Source: Allonocardiopsis opalescens
GTDB taxonomy: Bacteria; Actinomycetota; Actinomycetes; Streptosporangiales; Streptosporangiaceae
Length of the DNA: 64,000 nucleotides
NCBI RefSeq assembly: GCF_003002095.1
Contig: NZ_PVZC01000002.1
Location: forward strand, 1 to 64,000
Direction: 5' to 3'
A program made the translations under genes and the position numbers. Position 1 is the stretch's first letter, and every line of letters starts with the position of its first letter. The notes beneath the pieces are model-generated. The model searched no databases. It had not been told where the DNA came from and saw only the letters and a list, made by a program, of their open reading frames with translations. Shown here one piece after another: positions 53,778 through 62,037 of this stretch.

Positions 53778-54191
53778 GTGAGTTCGCACATGAGTCTGTA
53801 CATGGAAGCGGCGGGACCGGTGCATAGCCGCCAAGCACACACGCCGGTCCCGCCTCTGCCCAACCGAAGGGGCCCGTCCAGCATCGCCGCTGAGGTCGGC
53901 CCTGTCGAGCTGGTCACCGATGCCGAGCGTGCCCGCCGGGCCGCCCTGGCCGACATCGCCGACAGCGAGTTCGCCGGGCCGGCCGAGGTGGGTCCGCTGC
54001 TGGATCGGTTCGAGTCTGAGAGTTCGGCCCTGGTGGCCGAGCTGGGGGCGGAAACCGCTGCGCTGGTGGAACGGTTCGCCGTCGAAACCGAAGCGCTGTT
54101 CGACACCCCCGCCCGGGGAGAGTCGGCGCCCGTTGTGCAGCTGTCGGCGCGCCGGCGGGGCGGCTGGCCGGTGTCGGGGGAGGCGGCGTGA
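53778..54191 (+). CDS. AICE hypothetical protein, coiled
   Basis: 137 residues, Ala/Glu-rich helical (ALADIADSEFAGPAEVGPLLDRFESESSALVAELGAETAALVERF). GTG start after GGAGG. First gene of the run leading to traB; function unknown. Confidence 0.7.
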   Translation: MSSHMSLYMEAAGPVHSRQAHTPVPPLPNRRGPSSIAAEVGPVELVTDAERARRAALADIADSEFAGPAEVGPLLDRFESESSALVAELGAETAALVERFAVETEALFDTPARGESAPVVQLSARRRGGWPVSGEAA

Positions 54192-54194
54192 GTC

Positions 54195-54422
54195 ATGGCC
54201 ACTTCCCGCAAGAGCCGCGCGAGTCGGCGCCGCTCGCCCGCCTTGGACCTGGTGGCCGATGTGTTCGGTGTGCTGGTCCTGGCCGGTGCGGCGTACTGGC
54301 TGTCGGCGCTGTGGGCGCCGGGGCTGGACCCGATGTACCCGGCGCTGCTGGTCCTCGGCGCGGCCGGGTGGGGCCGGATCAAGAAGTGGGCGCCGCTGCG
54401 GATCGTCCGGCGGCCCCGATGA
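54195..54422 (+). CDS. AICE small membrane protein
   Basis: 75 residues with two spans (LVADVFGVLVLAGAAYWLSALWA and YPALLVLGAAGWG) between basic ends. The stop overlaps the next ATG (ATGA). Probably a transfer or spread accessory. Confidence 0.7.
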   Translation: MATSRKSRASRRRSPALDLVADVFGVLVLAGAAYWLSALWAPGLDPMYPALLVLGAAGWGRIKKWAPLRIVRRPR

Positions 54423-54640
54423 GGCGCCGCGTCCGCGCGTTCGTCCGCTGCCTGTCGGCGGTGCTGCACCTGGTCGACCTGCACCTGTTGGCGCTGGATC
54501 GGATCGCCGCCGCCTACCTGGGCTACCGGCCGCTGTCGTGTGTGCTGGCCGACTGGCTCGGCGAGGTCGGCCGCGCCTACCGCTCCCGTGCCTCCCACCC
54601 CCGCCCCCCTGTCCGGTTCACCAGAAGGGACGACGTATGA
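54419..54640 (+). CDS. AICE small hypothetical protein
   Basis: 73 residues, Arg-rich with a hydrophobic centre (LSAVLHLVDLHLLALDRIAAAYLG). It overlaps both neighbours by four bases (ATGA), so it is coupled to the genes before and after. No family recognised. Confidence 0.7.
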   Translation: MRRRVRAFVRCLSAVLHLVDLHLLALDRIAAAYLGYRPLSCVLADWLGEVGRAYRSRASHPRPPVRFTRRDDV

Positions 54641-55008
54641 GCAGCGAGCAGGCCCGGAAGTTGATCGAGGCGGCGGCCGGCATCGAGTTCGCCACCAACA
54701 AGGACGTGTCGCAGTTCTCGCGGGTGTCCCGCGATGGGTTCAAGACGCTGGCGATGGAGTTCGACTTCGCCGCCGAGGAGATCGAGGCGCGGCTGCGCGC
54801 GGTGGCGCCCGGCGGCGTGATGGAGGGGTTCCAGGGCCGCGCCCGCGCCAAGGCGGTGGCCCGGCACGCCCGCAACATCGCCGAGTTTCTGCGGCGTTCG
54901 GCGACCGAATCGGTGCGGATCAACGCCACGTTCGTGCGGCTGTTCGAGGCGGAGCTGAACGCCGCCAAGGCCAAGCCCAGCAAGAAGCCCATGAAGTTCG
55001 AGGCGTGA
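54637..55008 (+). CDS. AICE conserved hypothetical protein before traB
   Basis: 123 residues, helical, with GFKTLAMEFDFAAEEIEARLRAVAPGG and a basic tail (KAKPSKKPMKF). It lies 13 bases upstream of the translocase gene and overlaps the preceding gene; it may be a partner of the translocase. Not assigned. Confidence 0.7.
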   Translation: MSSEQARKLIEAAAGIEFATNKDVSQFSRVSRDGFKTLAMEFDFAAEEIEARLRAVAPGGVMEGFQGRARAKAVARHARNIAEFLRRSATESVRINATFVRLFEAELNAAKAKPSKKPMKFEA

Positions 55009-55021
55009 GGGAGGGGTACTG

Positions 55022-57055
55022 ATGGCTAGGAAGCGTGACTTCTTCGAGGGGTCGGCCGAGCGGGCCGGCGCCCGCGCGGCGTCGGTGCTGGCGCCGCTGG
55101 CTCCGCCGTGGGTGGTGGCCGCCGGGATGGTGCCCGTCACGGCCTTCACCCATCACCTGTGGGGTGGTGACCCCGTGATCACCCCGATCGCGGCGTCCGG
55201 GCTCACCCTGTCGGGGGTGGTGCTCACCGGGATGGCCGACATGCTGTACCGGGCCCGGTCGGTGGTGGCGCGGGTGCACACCGGCGTCACGATGGCCGCC
55301 GGTACCGGCTGGTTCACCGCCGCCACCATCGTTGGCCCCACCGAACGCCCGGTACTGGACCTGCTGATGTGGGGCGGCGCCACCCTCGCCGTGTCGTGGA
55401 ACCTCAGGCTGGTGATCCGCTCGGCGGACTTCGACACCGCCGGATGGGCCAGTGGTGGGTTCAAGTGGTCCGACATCACCGACAAGATCGGCCGGTTGAA
55501 GGGGTCGAAGCTGCGCGCCAAGCGCAGCAAGGACGGCGCCCGCACCGAAGGCACCCTCCAGCTCGTTCGCGGCGAGCAGACCTTCGACGACGTGTCCTCG
55601 GCGCTGCCCCGGCTGGCCTCCGCGCTGGGCACGCCCCGCACCGGCATCCGCGCGGTGCCCGATCCCGAGCGCGCGGACCGGGCGCGGCTGACCATCATCC
55701 ACACCGACATGCTGCGGGTCCCCACCCCCTGGCCCGGCCCGGCATCGGCCGGCACGCCGCTGAGCGACCGCGCGCCGCTCACTCTCGGCATCTACGAAGA
55801 CGGCGAGCCGGTGCGGCTCAACCCGGTGGGTGCGCACTCCATGACCGTGGGCACCACCGGATCGGGCAAGTCCAAGGGCGAATGGGTGCGCCTCGCCGAC
55901 CTGTTCACCCGCCCTGAGGTCACCGTGTGGGCGATCGACACCGCCAAGGGCCGCCAGACCCTCGGCGCCGCCCTGCCCGGCATCGACTGGCTCGCCCTGA
56001 CCAAGACCGAGGCGACCGCGATGCTCAAGACCCTGTACACGGTCGCCACGGCGCGCGCCGACCACCTCGGGCGGCTCGGCCTTGAGCAGTGGAAGCCGGG
56101 CTGCGGCATCAACTTCATGTACGTGCTGATCGAAGAAGCCGCACAGCTCATTCCGGACCTGGAGAGCTTCACCAAGCTCACCCAGGTCGCCCGGTCGGCC
56201 GGCATCCACCTGTGCGCGTCGTTGCAGCGCGCCACCTGGACCAACCTCGACACCGACGCGCGCGCCAACATCGGCATCCAGATGTGCTACGGCGTGCGCG
56301 ACGGCGAGGACGCCGGCAAGGTGCTGCCCGAACCCGTCATCGAAGCGGGCGCGCGCCCCGAGGTATGGGGAGCCAACCGGCCCGGCTACGCCTACCTGTG
56401 CGCCCCCGGCATCCCCGAGGACCGTCAGGCGATGCCGCTGCGCACCTACCTCATCGAGGGCGCCACCCTCACCCAGATCGCGCTGGACTACGCCCACCTG
56501 CGCACCCCGCTGGACGAGGTGACCGCCGCCGCAGCGGGCGCCGCCTACGCGCAGCGCAACCGGCACGCCGACATCCTCGCCGACGTCCTCATCCGCAACG
56601 GCCGCGCCGCCCCGGCGCCCGCCGCCGAGCAGCAGGCCACGGCCGCCCAGCCCGAGCCGCCCGCCCCGACCGGCGACGGTGAGCTGTCGATGGAGGTCCA
56701 CGAGGCCCTACAGGCCATCGAACCGCCCGACCCCGAAGAAGCCCACCTCGACCACGACTCCGACATCACCGAACCCACCGACACCATCACCCTGCCCACC
56801 CCCGGCGCCGACCGGCCGCTGAGCGATGAGGACGCCCGCGCCGCCTTCCGCCGCCAGCTCGAAGAGTGGGACGACCAGGGCAAGCGGGAGTTCCGCCCCG
56901 CCGACATCCGACACCTGTGGGTCGGCGCCGGCAAGTCCAAGCCGTGGCTCTTCAAGCAGCTGCGCAAGCTCACCGAAGCCGGGGTCATCGACCACGCCGA
57001 TAAGGGCGTGTACACCATCACCCCCGGCGCCGGCCGCCACCTCACCAACGCCTGA
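55022..57055 (+). CDS. traB: FtsK/SpoIIIE-type transfer protein (TraB-like)
   Basis: 677 residues. N-terminal membrane segments (about 25-55 and 80-130), RecA motor with Walker A GTTGSGKS (K283) and Walker B YVLIEEAAQL, and a C-terminal winged-helix DNA-binding domain (LLFKQLRKLTEAGVIDHADKGVYTI, about 630-677). Such proteins move double-stranded DNA between mycelia as a single-protein conjugation pump, recognising repeats in the clt locus. It is the main transfer determinant of the element. Confidence 0.92.
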   Translation: MARKRDFFEGSAERAGARAASVLAPLAPPWVVAAGMVPVTAFTHHLWGGDPVITPIAASGLTLSGVVLTGMADMLYRARSVVARVHTGVTMAAGTGWFTAATIVGPTERPVLDLLMWGGATLAVSWNLRLVIRSADFDTAGWASGGFKWSDITDKIGRLKGSKLRAKRSKDGARTEGTLQLVRGEQTFDDVSSALPRLASALGTPRTGIRAVPDPERADRARLTIIHTDMLRVPTPWPGPASAGTPLSDRAPLTLGIYEDGEPVRLNPVGAHSMTVGTTGSGKSKGEWVRLADLFTRPEVTVWAIDTAKGRQTLGAALPGIDWLALTKTEATAMLKTLYTVATARADHLGRLGLEQWKPGCGINFMYVLIEEAAQLIPDLESFTKLTQVARSAGIHLCASLQRATWTNLDTDARANIGIQMCYGVRDGEDAGKVLPEPVIEAGARPEVWGANRPGYAYLCAPGIPEDRQAMPLRTYLIEGATLTQIALDYAHLRTPLDEVTAAAAGAAYAQRNRHADILADVLIRNGRAAPAPAAEQQATAAQPEPPAPTGDGELSMEVHEALQAIEPPDPEEAHLDHDSDITEPTDTITLPTPGADRPLSDEDARAAFRRQLEEWDDQGKREFRPADIRHLWVGAGKSKPWLFKQLRKLTEAGVIDHADKGVYTITPGAGRHLTNA

Positions 57056-57072
57056 GAAGGGAGGTACCCCTG

Positions 57073-58326
57073 ATGAACCTCGACACCGTCCCCGCCATCC
57101 CGTGGTGGATCTACGCCGCGCTGGCCGTGGTGGTGGCGCTGACCGCCGTGTGGTGGGTGCGCCGCCTGTTCGCCCGCGCCGAGCGGCGCCGCGCGGCTGC
57201 GGCGAGCAGCAGCGCTGAGGGGCGCTCGCGGGTGACCTGGACGCATCGTGTCGCCACCGCGGGCATCCTCGCCGGGGCCCTCGCCCTGGTCACTGTGGCG
57301 TTCACCATGTCCTTCGCGACCCTGTACGACCTGGCGACGTGGTTGGAGCGCACGCCGTTCGGGGACCTGCGGTGGATGTTCCCGATCGGGATCGACGCCC
57401 TGATCGTGTGGATGCTCGCCCTGGACCTGCTGATGGAGTGGCAGGGCAGGCGGGCCCCGCTGGCACGGTGGTCCGCACTCGGGCTGTCAGTCCTCACCAT
57501 CGTGCTCAACGTGAGCGCCGGACACGCCGGAGACGGCGCCGCCTCCTACCTCGGCCACGCGGGCCCGCCGCTGGCGATCATCCTGATCAGTGAGTGCGTC
57601 AGCCTGTGGGTGCGCCACCTCGCCGGACTCGCCGCCGGTCGGGTCGCCGACCGCATCCCGTTCGGCCGCTGGCTCGCCCACCCCATCAGCACCGCGAAGG
57701 TCGCCCGCCGCATGGTGGGCACCGGGCAGACCGACTACGCCGCCGCCCTGGCCACCGAGGGCCGCCGCCAGCTGGCCTACGCCATGCTCCGCCAGCACTA
57801 CGGCAGCACGTGGAGCGTGGCCACCCCGCGTCACCTGCGGTGGATGCTCGACCACGGCGACGACGCCACCATGAGCCGCGCCTACGACATCGTCACCGCC
57901 ATGACCGCCGCCACGGTGGCCATGACCCCAGAGGCCGCGCGGGAGCTGGCCGATCCCGCCGACACCATCCGCACCCTGCCCCTGCTGGCCCTGCCCGGCC
58001 ACACCCCCGTGTCGCACGACAGCGGCGACAGCGACAACCGCACCGACACCGGAGGCGACAGCGGCGCCGCACACACCGACACGGCCAAGCGGCGCCCCGC
58101 CAAGCGACAGCGACACACCACCCGCCCGCGCCGCGCCGCAAGCGACACCGACACCGACCGGCGACAGCGCGCCGCCCGCATCCTCGCCGAGCGCCCCGAC
58201 ATCACCGGCGCCGGTCTGGCCGCCGCCCTCGGCGTGCACACCCGCACCGGCCAGCGACTCATCAACCAGCTCCGCGCCGACGACACCGACACCGGCACGA
58301 CGCCGCGCCGCCTCACCGCCGTCTAG
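57073..58326 (+). CDS. DUF2637 membrane protein with C-terminal helix-turn-helix
   Basis: 417 residues. Four or five spans in the first 190 residues (WWIYAALAVVVALTAVWWV, VATAGILAGALALVTVAFTMS, IGIDALIVWMLALDLLMEW, LVLNVS.. ) match DUF2637, found in AICE and plasmid spread (Spd) proteins. The tail is acidic/Thr-rich and ends in a helix-turn-helix-like RAARILAERPDITGAGLAAALGVHTRTGQRLINQLR. Likely helps intramycelial spread. GGGAGG precedes the ATG, 17 bases after traB. Confidence 0.85.
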   Translation: MNLDTVPAIPWWIYAALAVVVALTAVWWVRRLFARAERRRAAAASSSAEGRSRVTWTHRVATAGILAGALALVTVAFTMSFATLYDLATWLERTPFGDLRWMFPIGIDALIVWMLALDLLMEWQGRRAPLARWSALGLSVLTIVLNVSAGHAGDGAASYLGHAGPPLAIILISECVSLWVRHLAGLAAGRVADRIPFGRWLAHPISTAKVARRMVGTGQTDYAAALATEGRRQLAYAMLRQHYGSTWSVATPRHLRWMLDHGDDATMSRAYDIVTAMTAATVAMTPEAARELADPADTIRTLPLLALPGHTPVSHDSGDSDNRTDTGGDSGAAHTDTAKRRPAKRQRHTTRPRRAASDTDTDRRQRAARILAERPDITGAGLAAALGVHTRTGQRLINQLRADDTDTGTTPRRLTAV

Positions 58327-58410
58327 CGACCCCACCTCACCCGCGCCGCCCCGGCGCCCATACGCGCCGGGGCGCCCGCGAAGCCATCCCTGAAACCGCT
58401 TGGAGCCACC

Positions 58411-59061
58411 ATGACCGAGCAGGCGACCGCCGCCATCCGTCACCTTCCCGACTCCTGCAAGCCGCCGACCCCGGCCGACTCCGCCGCCCGCGCGGCCGCC
58501 GTGGCCGAGCAGATCGCCGCCGCCCGCGCCGCCGTGGTCGGCGAGATGACCGAGACCCGCATCGACCTCGGCAACGCCCTGACCGACATCGCGGCCACGC
58601 TCGTCCCACCGACCGCCGCCGAGCAGCGCTGTGCGGACCTGACCGCCGAAGTCCGCTGGGAACTCGTCCGCACCGACACCAAGACGGCCGCACTGCTCGC
58701 CCTGGCCACCGCCGTACTCGCCGCCACCGCCGGAGCGCTCGCCACCATCGACCTGCCCCTGTGGGCGGCCATCGCCGCCGGCGTCGGCGGGTCCGCCACC
58801 GGCCTGGCCGTCCTACGGCTGCTGCTCGCGGTACGGCCCCGCACCGTACGGCTGCTGTGGACCCGGATGGCCAACACCGCCGGACCCGCCGTCGCCGACC
58901 TCCTGGCCACCCTCCACCCCGACGAACCCTACGTCCAGTTGCGCAACCTCAGCGCCGTCCTGCTCGACAAGCAGACCGCCATCCGCCACGCCACCAACTG
59001 CCTCATCACCGCCCTGGCCGCCTTCACCCTCGCCGCGATTCTCACCGCCACCGGCCTGTAA
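58411..59061 (+). CDS. Pycsar-effector-like (PycTM) membrane protein
   Basis: 216 residues. A helical N-terminus (1-80) leads to WELVRTDTKTAALLALATAV (about 83-102), the motif of PycTM/DUF5706 effectors, then spans at about 92-111, 116-140 and 196-214 with LRNLSAVLLDKQTAIRHATNC before the last. PycTM proteins damage the membrane when a cyclic UMP/CMP signal is sensed. No nucleotide cyclase gene is in this window, so its trigger is not visible; it may be a membrane or immunity protein of the element. Confidence 0.7.
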   Translation: MTEQATAAIRHLPDSCKPPTPADSAARAAAVAEQIAAARAAVVGEMTETRIDLGNALTDIAATLVPPTAAEQRCADLTAEVRWELVRTDTKTAALLALATAVLAATAGALATIDLPLWAAIAAGVGGSATGLAVLRLLLAVRPRTVRLLWTRMANTAGPAVADLLATLHPDEPYVQLRNLSAVLLDKQTAIRHATNCLITALAAFTLAAILTATGL

Positions 59062-59086
59062 CCCCCGAACCCGAAGGAGTCACCTC

Positions 59087-59503
59087 ATGACCGACGCCGA
59101 GACGATCCGCTACACCGCCGACGCTGTGGTGTTCGCAGCCACCGGGCACCTGCTCCTCATCGAACGCGGGTGGGCGCCCTACCAGGGCCGGTGGGCGCTG
59201 CCCGGCGGGCACGTCGAACCCGGCGAGACCTCCCGCGCCACGGCCGCCCGCGAACTCGCCGAAGAGACCGGCCTATTCGTGGCCGCCGCCCGGCTGCGGC
59301 AGGCAGGGGTCTACGACACCCCCGACCGCGACCCGCGCGGCCGCTACGTCACCGCCGTCTACACCACCACCCTGCCCGCACCCACCCCCATCGACCCCGG
59401 CGACGACGCAGCGGACGCCCGCTGGTGGCCGCTGACCAACCTGCCGCCGCTGGCCTTCGACCACGCCGCGATCCTCACCGACCTCCTCACACCCACCCCG
59501 TAA
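59087..59503 (+). CDS. Nudix hydrolase (possible transfer-immunity factor)
   Basis: 138 residues. Complete Nudix box with G41, E47, R55, E56, E59, E60 and G62 in GGHVEPGETSRATAAREL. Substrate unknown. In the AICE pSAM2 the immunity factor Pif, which stops transfer between two carriers, contains a Nudix motif, so this gene is a candidate counterpart by family and location. AAGGAG precedes the ATG. Confidence 0.85.
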   Translation: MTDAETIRYTADAVVFAATGHLLLIERGWAPYQGRWALPGGHVEPGETSRATAARELAEETGLFVAAARLRQAGVYDTPDRDPRGRYVTAVYTTTLPAPTPIDPGDDAADARWWPLTNLPPLAFDHAAILTDLLTPTP

Positions 59504-59574
59504 CACACCAAAAGCCCGAACGCCTCACCTTCCACAGATCCGGCGTCCGGGCACCTCACAGAGAGGCACCACCG

Positions 59575-59865
59575 ATGATGACACCCACCGCCCCCGCAGC
59601 CAACCCGCCGCCCGCTGTCTTCGCGCTGCCGGTCCTCCCGGTGCTCGGTGTGACGCCGTGCGAACGCGGTGACCACAGCTACTACACCCGCGCCGACGGC
59701 GCCACCGTCTGCATCAACTGCGGACGCCACGCCGGCTACACCGCCGCGCACCCCGCCTTCGCCCTGAGCGGGCGCGCCCTCTTCGGGTCGGCGTGCGACA
59801 AGTGCGGCGCCCCGGTCCGCCCCGCTGGCGGAGGGCTGATCTGCACCAATGACCACCCCAACTGA
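59575..59865 (+). CDS. AICE double zinc-ribbon-like protein
   Basis: 96 residues. Two Cys/His sets: CERGDH..CINCGRH (about 26-46) and CDKCGAP..CTNDH (about 75-93). Looks like a small DNA- or RNA-binding zinc protein. No family assigned. Spacing to neighbours about 70-120 bases. Confidence 0.7.
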   Translation: MMTPTAPAANPPPAVFALPVLPVLGVTPCERGDHSYYTRADGATVCINCGRHAGYTAAHPAFALSGRALFGSACDKCGAPVRPAGGGLICTNDHPN

Positions 59866-59982
59866 CCGACCCACCGCCCGCCCGGTAACCGACGCCGGCG
59901 CCCCGGGTGCGACGCCCGGGGCGGGCACCCCCCACCTCCACCATCACCGATCCCACCGGACCCGACGACGGGAGTCTTCGCC

Positions 59983-60366
59983 ATGCCCACCACCGACCGC
60001 AATGCCGCCGTGTTCGCCCGCCGCGCCGCCGCCCTGGCCGAGCTGCTGGCCGACCTGGCCGACCGCCCCGACCTGCCGTCGATGGCCAGCTGGCGGCTGG
60101 GCATCGACACCTCCGCCGTCTTCTCCTTCGCCTCCTACGCCGACCTCGACGGCCACCTCAGCAGCGTCGGTGGCGGCGCCGCCGAGGTCCGCGCCCGCAT
60201 CGCTGCCTGGGCCAACGCCCTGGACGGCGCCACTGTCACCGAGACCCCCAGTCCCGACATCCCCCGCACGGCCTTCATCGCCGCCACCGGCACCTACCAG
60301 GGCCTGTCGGTGCGGGTGTGGACCTGCCTTCCCCGCACCGCCCACCAGCCCGCCACGGCCGCGTGA
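59983..60366 (+). CDS. AICE hypothetical protein
   Basis: 127 residues, alpha/beta, with AVFARRAAALAELLADLADRPDLP and LGIDTSAVFSFASYADLDGHLSS. GGGAGTCTT precedes the ATG. Not recognised. Confidence 0.6.
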   Translation: MPTTDRNAAVFARRAAALAELLADLADRPDLPSMASWRLGIDTSAVFSFASYADLDGHLSSVGGGAAEVRARIAAWANALDGATVTETPSPDIPRTAFIAATGTYQGLSVRVWTCLPRTAHQPATAA

Positions 60367-60458
60367 TCGCGGTCGCCGACACAGCGCGGCCCCGACGCAA
60401 TGCCTGGCAGCGCAGCGTCGGGGCCACCACCCCTCGAATGCGAAGGAGCCCATCCATC

Positions 60459-60866
60459 ATGACCGACCACAGCCGACTCCACACCCCCGACCACGACACC
60501 GACACCGAGTACGCCGAGCAGGTGCGTCCGCCGCTGCTGGGTGCCTCGGTATGGACCGCGGTGACCGCCCGCGCGGGTGGCCGGTGCGAGTGCACCGGCG
60601 AATGCGCACGGCCCCACCCCCTCGCCGACTCCGACGACTACGCGCGTGGGCGGGGGCGCTGCCCGGCCGAGCAGCGGCCCGGCCGGCCCCTGCACGCCGT
60701 CCCGCGCACCCCGGTGCCCCCCTCCCAGGGCGCCGCGCTGGGGGCCGAGCAGCTGATGGCGATGTGCGCCCCCTGCCACACCCGCCGCGACACCCACCAC
60801 ACCCGCACCCTCCGCGCCGCACCGACCACCGATGCTTTGTTCGACCTCGGCGAGGTGACCGGGTGA
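60459..60866 (+). CDS. HNH-type endonuclease-like protein
   Basis: 135 residues. Cys pairs CECTGEC and CAPCHTRRD with an intervening LHAVPRTP-type His follow the HNH/zinc-finger nuclease layout (CxxC...H...CxxC...H). Catalytic activity is plausible, not proven: the first-motif His pair is unusual. The stop overlaps the next gene's GTG (GTGA), so both are made together. Confidence 0.65.
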   Translation: MTDHSRLHTPDHDTDTEYAEQVRPPLLGASVWTAVTARAGGRCECTGECARPHPLADSDDYARGRGRCPAEQRPGRPLHAVPRTPVPPSQGAALGAEQLMAMCAPCHTRRDTHHTRTLRAAPTTDALFDLGEVTG

Positions 60867-61633
60867 GGTTCTACCTGGGCACCCACATGCCCAACTGGCT
60901 GAACACCGCCGGTGTGCCGCTGTTCGTCTCCCACCGCCGCCTTGCCGGGCGTCGCAGCCTGCCCCGCGCCGCCGCACCCTGGGCGCTCGACAGTGGCGGG
61001 TTCACCGAGATCAGCATGTTCGGGGAGTGGCGCACCACCCCGGCCGAGTACGTGACGGCGGTGCGCCGCTACCGCACCGAGATCGGACAACTGGAGTGGT
61101 GCGCCACCCAGGACTGGATGTGTGAGTCGGTGATGCTCGCTCGCACCGGGCTGAGCGTGGCCGACCACCAACGGCGCACCGTCGCCAACTACCTGGAACT
61201 GCGCCACCGCGCCCCAGACCTGCCCTGGGCCATCCCCTTGCAAGGGGCCACCGTCGCCGACTACCTGGGGTGCGCGGACCGCTATGAGGCCGCCGGCGTC
61301 GACCTGGCCGCCGCCCCGGTGGTCGGCCTGGGGTCGGTATGCCGCCGCCAGGCCACCAGCGAGATCACCACCATCGTCACCGCCCTGCACGCCCGGGGCA
61401 TCCGCCAACTGCACGGCTTCGGGGTCAAGACCCTCGGCCTGCGCCGTATCGGCCACCTCATCGCCTCCGCCGACTCCATGGCCTGGTCCTACGACGCACG
61501 CCGCCGCCCCCCGCTCCCGGGCTGCACCACCCACATCAACTGCGCCAACTGCCCCCGCTACGCCCTGGCCTGGCGCACCCGACTCCTCACCAACCTCCCC
61601 ACCCCTCCCGCGGAAGGAGCAGCCGCCGCATGA
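60863..61633 (+). CDS. DpdA/TGT-like 7-deazaguanine transglycosylase-like protein
   Basis: 256 residues. The TIM-barrel transglycosylase landmarks are PWALDSGGFTE (D43 SGGF), LEWCATQDWMCE, PWAIPLQGATVADYLGC and VGLGSVCRR, HGFGVKTLGL. This is the DpdA-like branch that in other elements swaps guanine for a 7-deazaguanine in DNA; tRNA queuine exchange is the alternative. No preQ0 synthesis gene is in the window, but the host may supply it. GTG start, overlapping both neighbours by 4 bases. Confidence 0.8.
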   Translation: MRFYLGTHMPNWLNTAGVPLFVSHRRLAGRRSLPRAAAPWALDSGGFTEISMFGEWRTTPAEYVTAVRRYRTEIGQLEWCATQDWMCESVMLARTGLSVADHQRRTVANYLELRHRAPDLPWAIPLQGATVADYLGCADRYEAAGVDLAAAPVVGLGSVCRRQATSEITTIVTALHARGIRQLHGFGVKTLGLRRIGHLIASADSMAWSYDARRRPPLPGCTTHINCANCPRYALAWRTRLLTNLPTPPAEGAAAA

Positions 61634-62037
61634 ACACCACCCCGCCCGCAGTCCGTCTGATCTCGTTCGGCTACCTGCACAGCCCCCCGCCCGCCGCCGA
61701 CCTCACCGCCAACGTCCGCGAGGCGCTGCGCGACCCCGCGCGGGTCGCCGGGATGCTCGACCTCACCGGCCACCACCCCGCCGTCCAGCGCGCCGTGCAC
61801 GCCACCCCCGGCGCCCGCCGCCTGCTGTTGGGTCTGGCCGCCCACGTCGCACGCCAGCGCCGCGACCGGCCGCTGACCATCGCCATCGGCTGCGCCGGCG
61901 GCAGGCACCGATCCGTCGCGTTGGTCGAACTGCTCGCCCGCCGCCTGCGGCTCATCGGCCGTGCAGCCACCACCGAACACCTCCATGTGCATCTCCCGCG
62001 CGTCGTGCGCGACATCGATGGCGGGGGTGCGGTGTGA
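61630..62037 (+). CDS. RapZ C-terminal-domain protein
   Basis: 135 residues matching only the C-terminal half of RapZ: ISFGYLHSPPPAADLTANVREALRDP and TIAIGCAGGRHRSVALVELLARRL. The P-loop kinase half is absent. The RapZ C-domain binds RNA and a sugar phosphate in E. coli. Its coupling here (ATGA before, GTGA after) to DpdA-like and primase genes suggests an RNA- or DNA-modification role. The match is to a known fold; function is open. Confidence 0.75.
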   Translation: MNTTPPAVRLISFGYLHSPPPAADLTANVREALRDPARVAGMLDLTGHHPAVQRAVHATPGARRLLLGLAAHVARQRRDRPLTIAIGCAGGRHRSVALVELLARRLRLIGRAATTEHLHVHLPRVVRDIDGGGAV

